Part shown: positions 33,763 to 45,802 of the stretch, piece after piece
Position numbering within the stretch: the first letter of the stretch is position 1
Layout: the number at the start of each line of letters is the position of its first letter
Assembly (NCBI RefSeq): GCF_030272615.1
Contig: NC_081409.1
Span: 880,806,220 to 880,870,219 of the forward strand
Source of the DNA: Cryptomeria japonica
Lineage: Eukaryota; Streptophyta; Pinopsida; Cupressales; Cupressaceae
DNA length: 64,000 bases
Direction: 5' to 3'
The notes under the pieces: model-generated
The model's input: the letters and a program-made list of their open reading frames with translations, nothing else
What the model was told of the DNA's origin: nothing
Databases searched by the model: none
Made by a program: the position numbers and the translations under genes

Positions 33763-34848
33763 TGATGGACTTGAATAGCCTTGAGAGGGGGGGGTGAATC
33801 AGTGACACCAAAACAAACACAATTCCAAACACTAACCGGTAGATGAACTTAACCAAAAATTTAAACAAAATACATGCTATCCAAAATGAAATAACAACAT
33901 CCACATAAACTAGAACATCCAGCATAACACAAGTGTTTATACGTGGAAAAACCAAATAGGTAAAAACCACGGTGAGATGGAAATCACAAGTTAACTAGCT
34001 GTAACAATAGATAACTGACCGGTTAAGGTCTTACAAAGTGCTTTGCTAGGAGCAAATCTTGTTAGAGTTCCCAAGCTTGATTAGAAGCTTATACCCTATT
34101 AAGAGTAACCTTGCTAGAGCATTTGAGAATCCAAACTAATGGATTGCCTTGTCAGAGGATTTGTACAATGAATCTTTTTAGAGCTTACCTGGTTAGGGGA
34201 TTTTATTATGTTGTAATGATTAGAAAACAACAAGAAAGTTTTTATTTATTCTGAGTAGCACAAGACTTGCTTGATCAAATCATTCTAAGTACATTCAACA
34301 CTACTCTTCATATTCACACTTATCACTCTTCAACAAAAGCTTTCACTCTTTATGCATATCAGTATACGCATAATCTCCTCTCTTATATAATTTCTCTGTC
34401 TCTTAAGTGATTCACTAAGATATCTTTAAATAGACATACAAATCTTATGTTGGCCATAGGAACACCATTTCCTAGGTGCAGTGTATCTAGACAAGTAAAC
34501 ATAACTCATCACAAAAATGACTGCCAAGAAAACGATGCTGGTAACTCATCACAAAAATGAATACCGGTTAGAACAGTTAATATCGGTTGGAACAAAACAT
34601 GTGAACTGTTGTCCTGGAATCTTCCACTTGATCTTGATCTTCATCTTCATTTTGATGCCAAAAAAGTTATCTCTTAAGCACATACCGGTTGACATAGAGT
34701 ACCAGTTAGAGATAAAACTTAAACATACCAATTAACAGTGTAAACCAATAAAGTTACACCGGTAGTCAATGTAATCATATGTGTGTGTGAGAGTGTTTCA
34801 TCAATGACAACAAGTGATGAATACATTACAATCATCATCAAGCCAACA
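33763..34848 (-). repeat. A2 5' LTR
   Basis: 1,086 bp, a direct repeat of 12603-13682, starting TGTTGGCTTGATG on the minus strand and ending TCCATCA before the primer site. GTTAA follows on the plus strand as the target duplication. Small indels and many transitions separate it from the other copy. Confidence 0.92.
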
Positions 34849-35835
34849 GTTAAATGTCCCTATTTAACCACCTTTATCTCCCTTCCCTTGTAGTTCCATC
34901 TCTCTCTATAAAATAGATCTCTCATTCTTTATCTCCCCTTACCTCTTCTCTCTCTCCATTCTTATATATGTACTCTTCTTTGTCGCTCCCCTCTCTAGCT
35001 CTCACAATTCCCTTATTCCTCTATCCCTCTCTATCTCCCTCTCATCCTTACACCCATCCCATTCCCTCTATCACCTCTTTCCCTCAATTTATTCCTCACT
35101 CCCTCCTCTCTCTAGGTCTCTTCCCCATTTTATTCATATTTACCTATCTATCCCCCCACATCCATAAAACTTCCATCTCTCCTCTCTATCCCCTCTATTC
35201 CTCTCACCTCCCTTCCCATCTATTCCACTTACCCCTATGTCTCCCACCTCTCTTTCCTCTCTAGGCCTCTCACCTCCCTTCGCCTCAATATACTTTATCC
35301 CCACGTGTTCCACCTCTGTCTCCCTTCACCTCTATGTCCTTTATCCCCAAGTATCACATTCCCTTCACGTTTACCTTTGTATCCCCCTCATCATCCTTAT
35401 GGCCTTTCACCTCCCTTTCCCTCTATATCCTTTATACCCAATTCTCTCAACCTCACTTTCTTCCTTCCTTCCCTCTCTAGGTTTATCCATCACTTTGTTC
35501 CTCACTCTCTCCTCTCTAGGTATCCCCCTCACTTTCTTCCTCATTCCTTCCCCTCTCTAGGTCTCTCCCCCCTTTTCTTTATAAACTCTTTACCCCATTC
35601 CCTCCTTACCCTTATCTCTAACTCTCTCGCGAACCCCGCTTCTCTTTCTCTTTGTTGTTGTATCCCTCCTCTTCTTTCTCCCTCCCTCTCTAAGTGTCAC
35701 ACCCCCTTTATTCCCCCCTCCCTCCATATCTCACCCTCCATCCTTACCTCATATTTTTTCCTCTCTCACCTTGCTCAAGTGTCTATAGGTCTCTCAAAAT
35801 CAGTTTCTTTCTCACTCCCTTCCCTTTCTAGGTCT
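34849..35835. repeat. Polypyrimidine repeat locus, right part
   Basis: Continuation of the CT-rich locus cut by A2. It starts with GTTAAATGTCCC and then repeats the series seen from 11636: CTTCCCTTGTAGTTCCATC, then TCTCTAGCTCTCACAATTCC and CACCTCTTTCCCT. Pro/Ser/Leu-rich open frames here are artefacts. Confidence 0.85.
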
Positions 35836-36516
35836 GCAGTTACTGTATAGGGTCAAGGATTTAGCATATTGGGTTGTGGTTAAGGGTATTTTTTATAGGG
35901 TATAAATGACCTTTAATTTTTATGATTGTGGCTATCAACTATAGGGTATAGAGTATAGATTATAGGGTTAAGGGTATTGATTACATGGTTTAGAGTATTT
36001 GACCTATACTTGAATTTTTTGAGTATTTGTATAGAGTTTGGAGTTTCTGATTGAGGCCAAAAGGTTTGTGGGTGAGGGTCATGTGTCTTTGTTTGTCTCT
36101 CACTTTTCACCTTCCTTATTTATTTTTTCTTTCCTCTTATCCCTCTACAACATTTTTCCAAATTTATCAAAGTTTATAAATTTTTAATGGAAGTCATTTG
36201 GCACTAGCCAAAAGAGCTGCACTAAAAAAGGGTAATATGGGACCCTTGACTCATGATCCAAGCCCACATTCTCTATTTTTGTCTGCCTCTTGCGCATGAT
36301 CAGACAAAAAAATGCTTTTCTATGGTGTTGACACTTGATGCAAGGTTATTTTATATATTCCATCAGCTCTCCAGCACCATTCTATTCATTTGACAATGTT
36401 GAAGAGGAAGATAATAGTTTTTTAGATCAAATTTGAGTATTCGAGGTAATATTTTTGAGTTTCTAGAATTCAAATACTTATTAAGAGTTATTTTGTTTAA
36501 ATTTTAGAATAGAAGT
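35836..36516. other. Unassigned sequence left of element C
   Basis: 35845-36010 contains scattered TATAGGGT and TAGGGT words without a regular period. The rest is AT-rich with no gene, LTR boundary or array. Confidence 0.5.
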
Positions 36517-38437
36517 TGTATACACATAAAAATGGTTATGAGCAATTAAATAAATATTTTATATTTAATTAACAATTGTTCTTCTATTAAATAGTTAATT
36601 TGAAAAGACTAATTTATTTTATTCATTTCATATCCTTCTATTGATTAATTTAATTGAAACATTTTATTAATTAATTCATTTTATCCCTTTCTTCTATTTA
36701 AATAATTAAATATTTGATTATTTGATTATTTCTCTATCCACTATGATATAGTCTCATTAATTACATAATTTCTTAATTATTTAATCAATTTTCCAACTCA
36801 CCTTTCCATCTCCACCTAATTTCCACTTTGCCAACTCATCCATCATGTGGCGAAATTAATTCAACAAAATAAAATAAAATAAAATCATTTATTAGCCACT
36901 TATCTTCAACTTCCAAAATAAATGAAAAAATTGTGTACGTACACATATTTCCTAACTTTCTTCTATATTCTCTCCAACATCCCTATATCGTAGGAGGACT
37001 TGAGTCTGCTTGTTCTCTCATTTCTACATCTTCTCCAACCTACCCTATATCCACTCAAGTCTTCAACTCAGTCAAGGTGAGATGAGTGACACTTGTCTTC
37101 TCCTTCCCCCTTTCTCCCAACCTTCAACTTATTGCTCATAGCCATCCAAATTGCAAGATTTAATTATGATCATTGATCTTTGCCACCTAATCTTATGCAC
37201 TCAAAAATCTATAAAAAGAGGTCTCCTAAGACATTTTTGAAACTAATAGTCTACTAGGAGTCTTTATCTTGCATCCATGAGTTTGAGTTTTTGAAGCAAA
37301 TAGTATTTTAGAGTTTTTTAGTATAAATCATTTTCATAGCATTTTAGCTCAATATCATTTGCATACCATAGTATCAGTTAACTAGCAATCCATTCTTCAT
37401 ATGCCATCTTGGAAGTTACCTGTGCTTGTCTAAGAGCAAAATTATTTGCAACCAAGAACAATGGAGTTAGGAAACAATGAGACATAAATCATGAAGGTAT
37501 AATCTCTTTTATTTACTATATATGGTGAAAATGGAAGATGGAAAATAACAATATTGAAAGACTAAAATAGATTCAACCACAAAACCCTAGCCTAACAACA
37601 ACAAAGATCCACCATAACATATGAAGATTAGGTAAGACAATGCAAATGATAAAAAAAATAAAAAAGATTATACCATCATATCTCCACTAGGGTTTGAATC
37701 TCCATTCTTCCTATATCCATTGATCTTGCTTGATGGTTTCGCTCTCAGATTTTATGTGTGCACAAGAGCTCAACAAAGAAGGGAAATGTGGTTTATAGCT
37801 TGATCGTATAGGACTGATTCAGGTATCCGATTAGATGCATTAGATAATTAGGAAGTTAGGGTTGATAATGAAGGAGAGTATCCTCTTATATAGAAGACAC
37901 TTTAGAAAATGAAGGGATAAGATTAAGAGGTGTAAATGATAGATGGTCAACTAGGATTAGAGGGTAGGTAGAGGAAATAAGAAAATGATAAAGGGGATAG
38001 GTAGTGTAGGAATTAAGAGATTAATGTCATGTGTCATAGGTAGAAAAGGCTAGTGAATTAATTAAATAAATAAAGATTTATTTAATTAATAGAAGAAGTG
38101 GGATCAATTAAATAAATAAAAATATTTATTTAATTTAGGACAGAGATAATTTAAATAAATAAAAGTATTTATTTAAATGAGGAAAGGCTTAGAAGAGGAT
38201 AAATGAATTTATTAAATAAATAAATATTTATTTAATTAATAGAAGACTTGGGTTTAAATAATTAAATAAATAAAAAATATGTATTTAATTAGATAGGACA
38301 ATTTTAGGTGTCTACATTTACTTTTATTTCATGTTGTTTGATTGATTGAAGCTATGTTTTTCTTGTAGCTTTCTTTTATGTTTTATGGTGGACTAATAAG
38401 CTTTAGGATACTTTTTTGGAGCTCAACTTTAGCCTCA
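36517..38437 (+). repeat. Element C 5' LTR, containing a solo LTR
   Basis: Starts TGTATACACATAAAAATGG and ends ...TAGCCTCA shortly before the primer site; without the nested solo LTR it is about 1,116 bp. TATAAAAAGAGGTCTC at 37210-37225 is a good TATA box. No 3' partner LTR is in the window, so the boundaries rest on the TG start, the primer site and resemblance to Tat LTRs. Confidence 0.7.
37517..38316 (-). repeat. Solo LTR of a Tat-type element
   Basis: On the minus strand it starts TGTAGACACCTAAAATTGTC, like the element B LTR (TGTAGACACTTAAAA), and has a TATA-like CTATATAAGAGG near 37883-37894. TTTAC occurs on both sides (37512-37516 and 38317-38321) as a possible target duplication. The left end is then TATATATGG, not the usual TG, so that boundary is tentative. 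Confidence 0.6.
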
Positions 38438-38444
38438 ATATTTT

Positions 38445-38462
38445 TGGTGCCCACTGTGGGGC
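38445..38462 (+). other. Element C primer binding site
   Basis: TGGTGCCCACTGTGGGGC follows the LTR end by a few bases. The block TTTGGYGCCCACYGTGGGGC is common after LTRs of plant Tat-lineage elements. Confidence 0.8.
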
Positions 38463-40335
38463 TTAGGCCTCAGACTCACTTTTATAATATCCTATCTTAT
38501 TCTTGTAGAATCAATTTAATGCTTTTGTAAGTTAGTTTCACGCATGTGTGAAATTTGACAACGCATTTGTTAAATAGGTTAGCCCTTTTATCCCTTAGGT
38601 TGACACCTATATTAAATAGATAAACACTTTAGATCTTGAATTCATGCATTCAAGCAATAGGTTAGCTCATTCGTTACATGGGTTATCACTTTTATTGCTT
38701 AGGATAGTGATTTTGCCTTCTAGGATAGCACTTTTGCTCGTTAGGATAGCGCTTTTGCATTTTTAGTTCTTTTGTTCTCTTAGTGGGTGAAATTTGAATT
38801 TTTAAAATTTGAAAGCTAATAATTTAGTAGGTCCAACTATCCAAGACTTAAAAATTTTAAAAATACTGACATTTATGGGTGCAGGGTTGATTTTGAGCAT
38901 TTTCCTCACATCTAGTTAATTAGGAGTATTCCAGAGAGTAAAACATCATATATTTCTCATCTAGTCTAACTAGGAGGATAATCAATAGCATGCAACTTGC
39001 ATTTAAGTGTCTTCTTTAAAGTAGTTGCACATAGATTTTAGAAGGCTTGAAATAATTTTTTGTCTTCCGTGCCTATTGAAGTAGTAGGAGAGTATGCTCT
39101 CACCCTCATACGATGATTAGAAAACAAGACTTGCTTTCTTTATGTGTAACCTTTAGAGGGATTGTCTTCCCAAGATTCCTTGAGGCATCCAATGAGAGGG
39201 GAATGACCCAAGTGGAAACGAGCTAATATGGATTCCTTCTGATCTACTCTAAATAGACTGTCTATGATGAAAGTCATAGACAACATGTGCTAATTAGTTC
39301 ATACCGACAATATGTTTCCCCATAAACCCTATGGAGCATAACATATATAGGCTGAGAATCCTCTATATTTATAGAGTGTAAAGTTTCACATGTATGGCTG
39401 CATGACCAGAAGTGCTTACTAAAAACCATTTGTATTAGCAACCAAATTTTTTCTAATTGTTGGCACAGGAGGTCGGACCTCTCAAGTGGCTCACACACAT
39501 ACGGTTCTTAGTAGAGATATGAAGTTTTGCATGGGGATTTTTTCATGGAAACTTGTGCTCAGCTACCCCATAGAAGTGAGTGCCAAGGGTGGTGCCAGTG
39601 GGGTCAAACACCTAAATATTCGCTCTGAATAACATAGCCTCAGGGGAAACCCCATGTGAGATTCAAACATTGTGTCTACAAAACTGTCTCAAAATGGTCA
39701 AAAACCTAAAAAATCATCTTGAATGAGCAAACATTTGAAAACTTGGTAGAAAAATTGAAAAATCTTTTTAAAACAGTTAGAATCCTGCATTTGTTGCATA
39801 GAGAAGTGTATTTTTTACACAAAACAACGCTTTTAAATAATAGTACAACTCTTTTATTCTTTAGAATCACACATTTGATTACTGAAATAACACTTTTGAA
39901 CATGAAACCATGCTTATACACCATTGTTTAGCTCTTTTATCCCACAAAGAAGTGCTTTTATCATACAGAGTAGCACTTTTATCACGTAGGTTAGCGCTTT
40001 ATACAAATAGGTTAGCACAAACATTTTACTGCATCTAAAACAAAGGGCATTTCTGCATATCACACTGAAATTCCAATATCATTTTTAGATACCATTTTTC
40101 GATTAGATTTATCTTCAAGTGTCATAGATATTCAAATTGGTTAGATAATCAGGTTATCAATCAAATAGGATACTTCCAAAAGCATAAAATATTCAACAAG
40201 TTAGCAATTCAACCATCTTAAGTGTAAAAATCAACTTCATTATCAGTTTCTCATCAAGATACATAGAATCCTCTATCACAAAATTAGATCTTGTCAACCT
40301 TTGTTTAATATCTTGTATATATCGTTCCTATTTTA
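38463..40335 (+). other. Element C leader, first part
   Basis: No ORF is supported. Repeated phrases like AGGATAGCRCTTTTGC and AGGTTAGCGCTTT occur around 38560-38770 and 39960-40020. 39090-39620 is homologous to the element B leader. The leader resumes at 48407 after the insertion of element E. Confidence 0.65.
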
Positions 40336-41506
40336 TGTTAGGCCCAATATGGAAAGCTAATGTACTAAGAGGGGAGGGGTGAATTAGTACTCCAAAACTT
40401 TTCTTTGATAATAACCTTACTATTATGCATAAACAAAATAGTGCAATAACATAAAATAAAGTTAAAACAAACATATAACAATCATACATGATTCACTCCA
40501 TAACACATATATTTTGGTCACGCAAAAACTCTTGGTTAGAGAGAAAAACTGTAGTGGGGATGGCACCCACAACTTCACTACTGCAATAATAAAGATTGCT
40601 CGGTTAGAGCTACATTTAGCTATTTCTGATAGCTTACACAGTTAGGAGTATCAAGATCAGTTAGATCTACCTTACTAAAGGATTTTACAACACTATATAA
40701 ATGCTGCACCTAGTTAAAGGATTTACAATTTATAGACTTGGTTAGAGTCTTTTACCCTATTAAAGGTTTCTCTTACAACTTCACAATTTTACAATAAAAT
40801 CATTACAAATATCCCCAACTTTACATCTGAAATGCTATAGCAGATTCTATGTGCTTAGAATAAGATTACCTAGCTTGTAGCATACCTTGGTAACCCATAT
40901 TGTAACTTGGTAAACCCTTTTGTTTACTCTGTTCTTCGACTGTTCACTGATAACCTTCTTAGTGACCTCTCTATGTCTCTGTAATAGTCTTCCTTCATGC
41001 ATACACACATATATCTCACATCTCTTGTTTTTTTCTTCTTTTTTTTTAACCCTAAAATCATGTTGTATAAATAGATCTCTTACAACAGTGATCTAATTCA
41101 TTGCTTTGATCTTACAAAAAGATTCTTTGAATGAATAACTAATTAAAGTATTTCATTGGTTAGATTGACCTTGTAATCATACACAATCTCCTAGAGCAAT
41201 TTCCAATGTAAAAACGGTTAGATGTGCCTCGATCTTGTAACACGTTTTCATGTGCATGTCCAGGTTCAATGTATCTGGTAAAATGCTTCACTCGGTGAAT
41301 ATCAACTCGATGAGTTAACTTTACTGCTCGGTAGCCATGAAACATTACTTGGTAAATAGCTCGATGAATACTGCATTCTGTGACTGCTTTCTTCTGTAAC
41401 CGACTTCTCTGTGTGTACCGACTACATGATTCGGTAATACTAACTGACTAGAATATATAGTATGACTTTGAATATAAAACTAATGGCAATTTGATAAGTA
41501 GTAACA
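40336..41506 (-). repeat. Element E 3' LTR
   Basis: 1,171 bp, starting TGTTACTACTTATC and ending ...GGCCTAACA on the minus strand. By eye it differs from the 5' LTR at roughly 30-35 sites, mostly transitions, and lacks an 18 bp segment found there near 48281-48300. The terminal CACCCCTCCCCTCTTAGTAC block is Sirevirus-like. Confidence 0.93.
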
Positions 41507-41870
41507 ATCTCCCCTTTTGACATTAGTTGAGATGTTTGACAAAAACTACTTTCAAAGTCATAACTCAAAAACTATATACTTGCAAAATGACTATACTTGA
41601 CAATATATACAATAGTCAATGAAATAGTATATGCAGATATACTCCCCTTATCTTTATTCTATACATAACTCTAAATTTTGCATGTTCGGTTCTATTTTGT
41701 GCTTGTGTGCTTTGAATGATCTATATATTCTGCTCCGTATACTCCCCTTGTATACAATACTCAAAATTGTGTTATCAAAACTGTATTACTCTCCAAATAT
41801 AGAATTACTCCCCCTTTGCTGGGTATTACTTTCCTCTTTGTAGTATCATAATATTACTCCCCCTTTTTGA
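41507..41870 (-). other. Element E polypurine tract cluster
   Basis: On the minus strand AAAAGGGGAGAT adjoins the LTR start TGTTAC. Four more tracts follow upstream, near 41641, 41741, 41807 and 41857 (AAGGGGAGTA, CAAGGGGAGTA, CAAAGGGGGAGTA, AAAAAGGGGGAGTA). Several tracts in this interval are typical of Sireviruses. Confidence 0.8.
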
Positions 41871-41884
41871 CAAACATCAAAAAA

Positions 41885-44800
41885 TTAATTTCCATCTGGA
41901 GGTGGTAACTGATCAAAAATAGTCTTATACTTGGTTCGGGCATTAGTGAGGGCGACTAAGAGTGAATCCTTTACACTTTCCATTAATGAATTTTGTGCTT
42001 GAATATCAGATAAGAGTGATATTAAGCCATCAAGAGTGCTTCCCTCTTGTGTAGTTGATAAGCATGTAGCTCGGTTGATCTGTTCCTATACTAATGAGAG
42101 ATGACGAAGGAATAATGTCTGAAGGGTCATTATATCCATCCTGATTTTATGCTCTTCATTCCTCAGTTCTAACTATTGAGCCATGAGTTGTTGAAGCTTT
42201 GTATAAAAATTCTGAACCGAATTAGGCTTGGTGGTCAACTTAGTTGAGAGATCAGTGATCTCTTTCTCAATTGCATCAGTTTTTTTTTTGACATCTTTAA
42301 TAAATAAGGAAAATGTACATAGTTTTTGGAATAAATAAAGAATATGCTTGAGTTGAGGGGACAACTCAACAATGAATTTGACAAGTTTTACCTTGCCAAT
42401 AGTAATTGATTTCTGTACTTCCTCTATCATTTTAGTAGTTAGCTCTTTATCCTTGAGCTTGCTTAAGTACTTAGATGCATCAACTCCAAATGTTTCAATC
42501 TGATTTAAGAGTTCATCCAGTTGAATATGGATGGCTGCATCGGTTGACACTGTTGCTGAAGGTAGCATTTCTGTGAGTAGTGTCCTAACCTTCTGAAGTA
42601 CTTTATTCTTCTTCTGTATGGCCAGTTGCTTCTCTTGTTTGGCCTTGGCTTTGCATAGTTCACCGAATTCAGTGAGTGCTTGTCCTTTCAATTTAGAAAT
42701 GTCTACATTGGGCAACATGATCAGTTTAGATAAGTCAAATTTGAAACCATTCTTTCTCACTTTCTTCTCTTTTCCTTTGGTCAGTGGCACTAAGACAAAT
42801 GCTTGTGAGGCTTGCTGACCCTCGATAGGTTGGTCAGTAGATGCAACACTTTGGTCAGTTCTGGTAGCTATTGTAGTGTCTTTGGGTGGCTTGGTGCTAG
42901 GGGTCTTAGCTATAACATTTGTAGTGCTTATCTATGCTTGAGATGTCTGATCTTTTGTTGTATCTCCTATAGCTTCAGATTTGGTACCTTCGGTGCCTTT
43001 CTTGGTGTCCTTGGGAGCTTTGGTTGAGACTGGTGGCTTTACCAGTGGATAAGGCTGAACTTGTTCTAAGACAGATTCACTAGAGACAAGTTTTGCATAA
43101 GTAGTGCCTTCAATCATCTCCTGCTCTGGTGCTGCTTCATCCATTACATCTTCATCAATTTGTATAGCGTCAACCAAGTCTGGACCTTGCTTGGTGACAT
43201 CTGGGTCTTGCTTGGTGACATCAACAATTTCAATTTGAGATTGTTCACTGACATCCTTTTGTTTGAAGATCTCCTCCCACTTGACTTTTGTCTCATTCTC
43301 CACATCTATATATAGCCCATTCATTAATTTTAAGGCTCTCTATTTCACAAGAAATATAGAATTGTATGTGGTCAAATGCTCCTTGATTTCTACTACGGAC
43401 ATGTCAGGAAATAGATGGACTAGACTTCTTTCTCTTATTTGTCTTTTTGAGTCCATTACATATTTCCATTTGTTATCAATATGTAAGTAGAGTTCACTCA
43501 GAAGTGACTTTGCTAGTTCTAATGGTGCTAACCAAAACTTTAGAAGTGTACAGATGATAGCTTCTCCAATCTGTTGCTTCTCATCATTATTCCTAGTCTC
43601 ATACTTAACATATCTAAATCCTACAAATCCACCATATTCTTTAAGATTGGCACAAAAAATTTCAACATTGTGAATATTTACCTTTTTGCTTTTCATAATC
43701 TGGAATTTATTTGCATCATCAGACTCTGTATCACTCGACTCTTTTGCCAAAATGAGTCTCTGAGTAGATTTCTTATAGGTCTTGGTTACCTTTGGTGCAA
43801 TAACACTCTTTTGTTTCTTACTCGGTGATGCAGTTGATGCTCTGGTGTTGGGTTTCTTTGTTGGTGGAGTCGGTAGGGCCTTTGTGATGTCCTGTTTCTT
43901 TCTTTCCGAAACTTTACTCTTTGGCAACTCTGTGCTCAATGTTATTGCTACTTCTTGAGCTTTTGATTCCTCTTCAGTAATGGCAAAATTGCCTTTGATA
44001 GGTGTAGAGGAGGATTCTTCTCCTAATTTCTCAGATAAAACCTTTATTATTTTTGTAGCTTTTCATGTAGCCTTAGGTACTATAATGCTCATTTTTACTT
44101 TCTCCTTCACCTCTTCATAGGTTCCATACCTTAGTTCAGTTGCATGCCTTGGCAATGATAAATAGGCATCAATTTGTTGCTGTGTTATATCATAATCAAT
44201 CTCATAACCCATTGGTTGCAACGATTGAGTCCTCGGTTCAATAGCATTTACATAGCAATAATCAGTGTCGACTTCAAAACATATATTGTCCTTGTATTTT
44301 TCTACCAACTGTGGTGGAATCCTGTACCTGTTGTGCATTTTCTCTTGAAATTTGCTGAAGTAATCATCCATGATATCATTAAAGTTATCTCCTAACTTCT
44401 TGATGTAGTCATTGATCTGATGGGTGATAGGTCGGTGTAGCTCCCATACTACTTTACCAACTGAGGGAAAGAACTTCTCAAAGTAGAAAAACATACATAC
44501 AAGTAGTGAACTAAACTTTAGTGTATTTGTTGAGTTGTTCTTCTTTGACTTCCTTATTGTGTTCAGGTTCTCCAACAAGTTCTTCAGTAGCACTTCACAT
44601 AAGTCTACTTTCATTCCCTTCTTCACTATTTTGTAGGACAAGTCAACTGTTGCACATGGTACACTATTTTCCCTTGCAGATTGGAAGAAACAGTAACCAA
44701 TAACTCTAATTGCAAACTTGAGTTCTGCATCAGTGACATTATTCAATTTCAGTCCTCGGTAATCAGATTCTACTCTGGTTAGACTGATTAGCTCCTTTTG

Positions 44801-45253
44801 TGATATCATTTTCTATGCTCGTGCATGATCATAGATGGGATACCTGGTGATCAGGTGAATGACTTCTTTTGTGATCTTGAATGTTTGCTCTTGTAGCCAC
44901 ATGAAATCATCATGTACTCTACTCAAGAAAAACTTAACACGCTGGGGTTTGAACACACGGGGATAGACTAGGGCTTCAGTTAATCCCTTGATTTTGATAT
45001 GCTCAAATTTGCTATCCAGTTTGCCATCAGTGCAAAGTTCATCATATGTGTCACTAATCTCTACATGACCGAGTTCCTCCACACAGCATTTGGTGAAGAA
45101 TCTAACATCTTCTACTAACAAGACTCGATCTGGGATGAGTGAAAATGCAGTTTTGTCATCCGGTTCTGAGGCAACTTTGGGAGTTAGAGAATATTTCAGT
45201 GAGGGCTTCTCCACATTTTGGACAACTACAAGGTCTTGGATCTTGGGTGCCAT
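41885..45253 (-). pseudogene. Element E ORF2: 1,122-codon protein of unknown function, six premature stops
   Basis: One frame runs from ATG at 45253 (MAPKIQDLVVV) to TAA at 41885-41887. It is broken only by TAG at 44813, 43340, 42932, 42173 and 42086 and by TGA at 44063. The N-terminal 400 residues form the conserved family domain: FKITKEVIHLITRYP, IRVIGYCFFQSARENSVPCA, LKFSSLLVCMFFYFEKFFPS, AIEPRTQSLQPMGYEIDYD. A basic Ser/Thr/Lys-rich segment follows, then a second folded-looking part around 43800-43340 (GGFVGFRYVKYETRN). The C-terminal 350 residues are Lys/Glu/Leu-rich, predicted coiled coil. No protease, integrase or polymerase motif is seen and no clear transmembrane helix. An envelope-like ORF of Sireviruses is one possible origin; unproven. 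Confidence 0.82.
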
Positions 45254-45769
45254 GGTAGGTTTTAGGTAAGATTTGACAAATTATCCTTAGTGTTTACAAA
45301 TGACTGACGCTTCCCACTCGTTAGATAATAGCAATTTGACTAGATCAGAAACTAGCTAAACAGTGAATAGATTTGATGTAAATACCTTGAAATTCGCTCT
45401 GAATGAAGTTTGATCACTTGGATTCGCTCTTCTCTGCTTCTCAAAAACTTGGTGAATGAAAATGACCATGAAAACACTTATAAGTACTCAAAAATACCTC
45501 ATTGGACTCTGTGCAAGTTAGGTCAAGGCATTAAATGCACTCAGTTCACCTTTCACCGATTTACTCCTTTTTCTGTTTTAACCGAGTAACTAACTTTCTT
45601 TTATTAACCGACTTGATAGGTTTCCTATATACACCAACTTGATAGGTTTCCTGTATACACCGACTTGACAAGTTTCCTGTATAGTATAAAAACTGACTAA
45701 TTACATCTTAACTATGCAGATTTTGAATTTTTGTACACAATAGAATAGGAACTGTTATGATTTAACCTT
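45254..45769 (-). other. Spacer between element E ORF1 and ORF2
   Basis: About 500 bp without a coding frame. It contains three near-copies of a phrase like ACTTGATAGGTTTCCTGTAT (about 45610-45685, plus strand). Its size is similar in A1 and A2. Confidence 0.65.
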
Positions 45770-45802
45770 TAGATAATGTAGTCCCTTTATACCTTTTCTT
45801 GA

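Larger units (their letters stand above)
12603..34848 (-). mobile_element. Element A2: pol-less Sirevirus-like element, interrupted by element B
   Basis: Bounded by direct LTRs 12603-13682 and 33763-34848 and flanked by a perfect 5 bp duplication GTTAA (12598-12602 and 34849-34853). The coding strand is minus: the 5' LTR is on the right, then primer site, ORF1, spacer, ORF2, polypurine tracts and 3' LTR. Removing the 14.9 kb insertion B leaves about 7.4 kb, with an internal region of about 5.2 kb. No protease, integrase, RT or RNase H of its own is present. The target was the polypyrimidine locus. Confidence 0.92.

Noticed and set aside
35845-36010. TATAGGGT/TAGGGT words resembling telomeric repeats
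   Set aside because: Irregular spacing and variants, without a run of the plant telomere unit; likely chance AT/G composition.
41885-45253. Idea that TAG is read through or recoded as Gln in ORF2
   Set aside because: Plant nuclear genes do not reassign TAG. The other copies have different stop positions plus frameshifts, and methylation-driven decay explains the bias.
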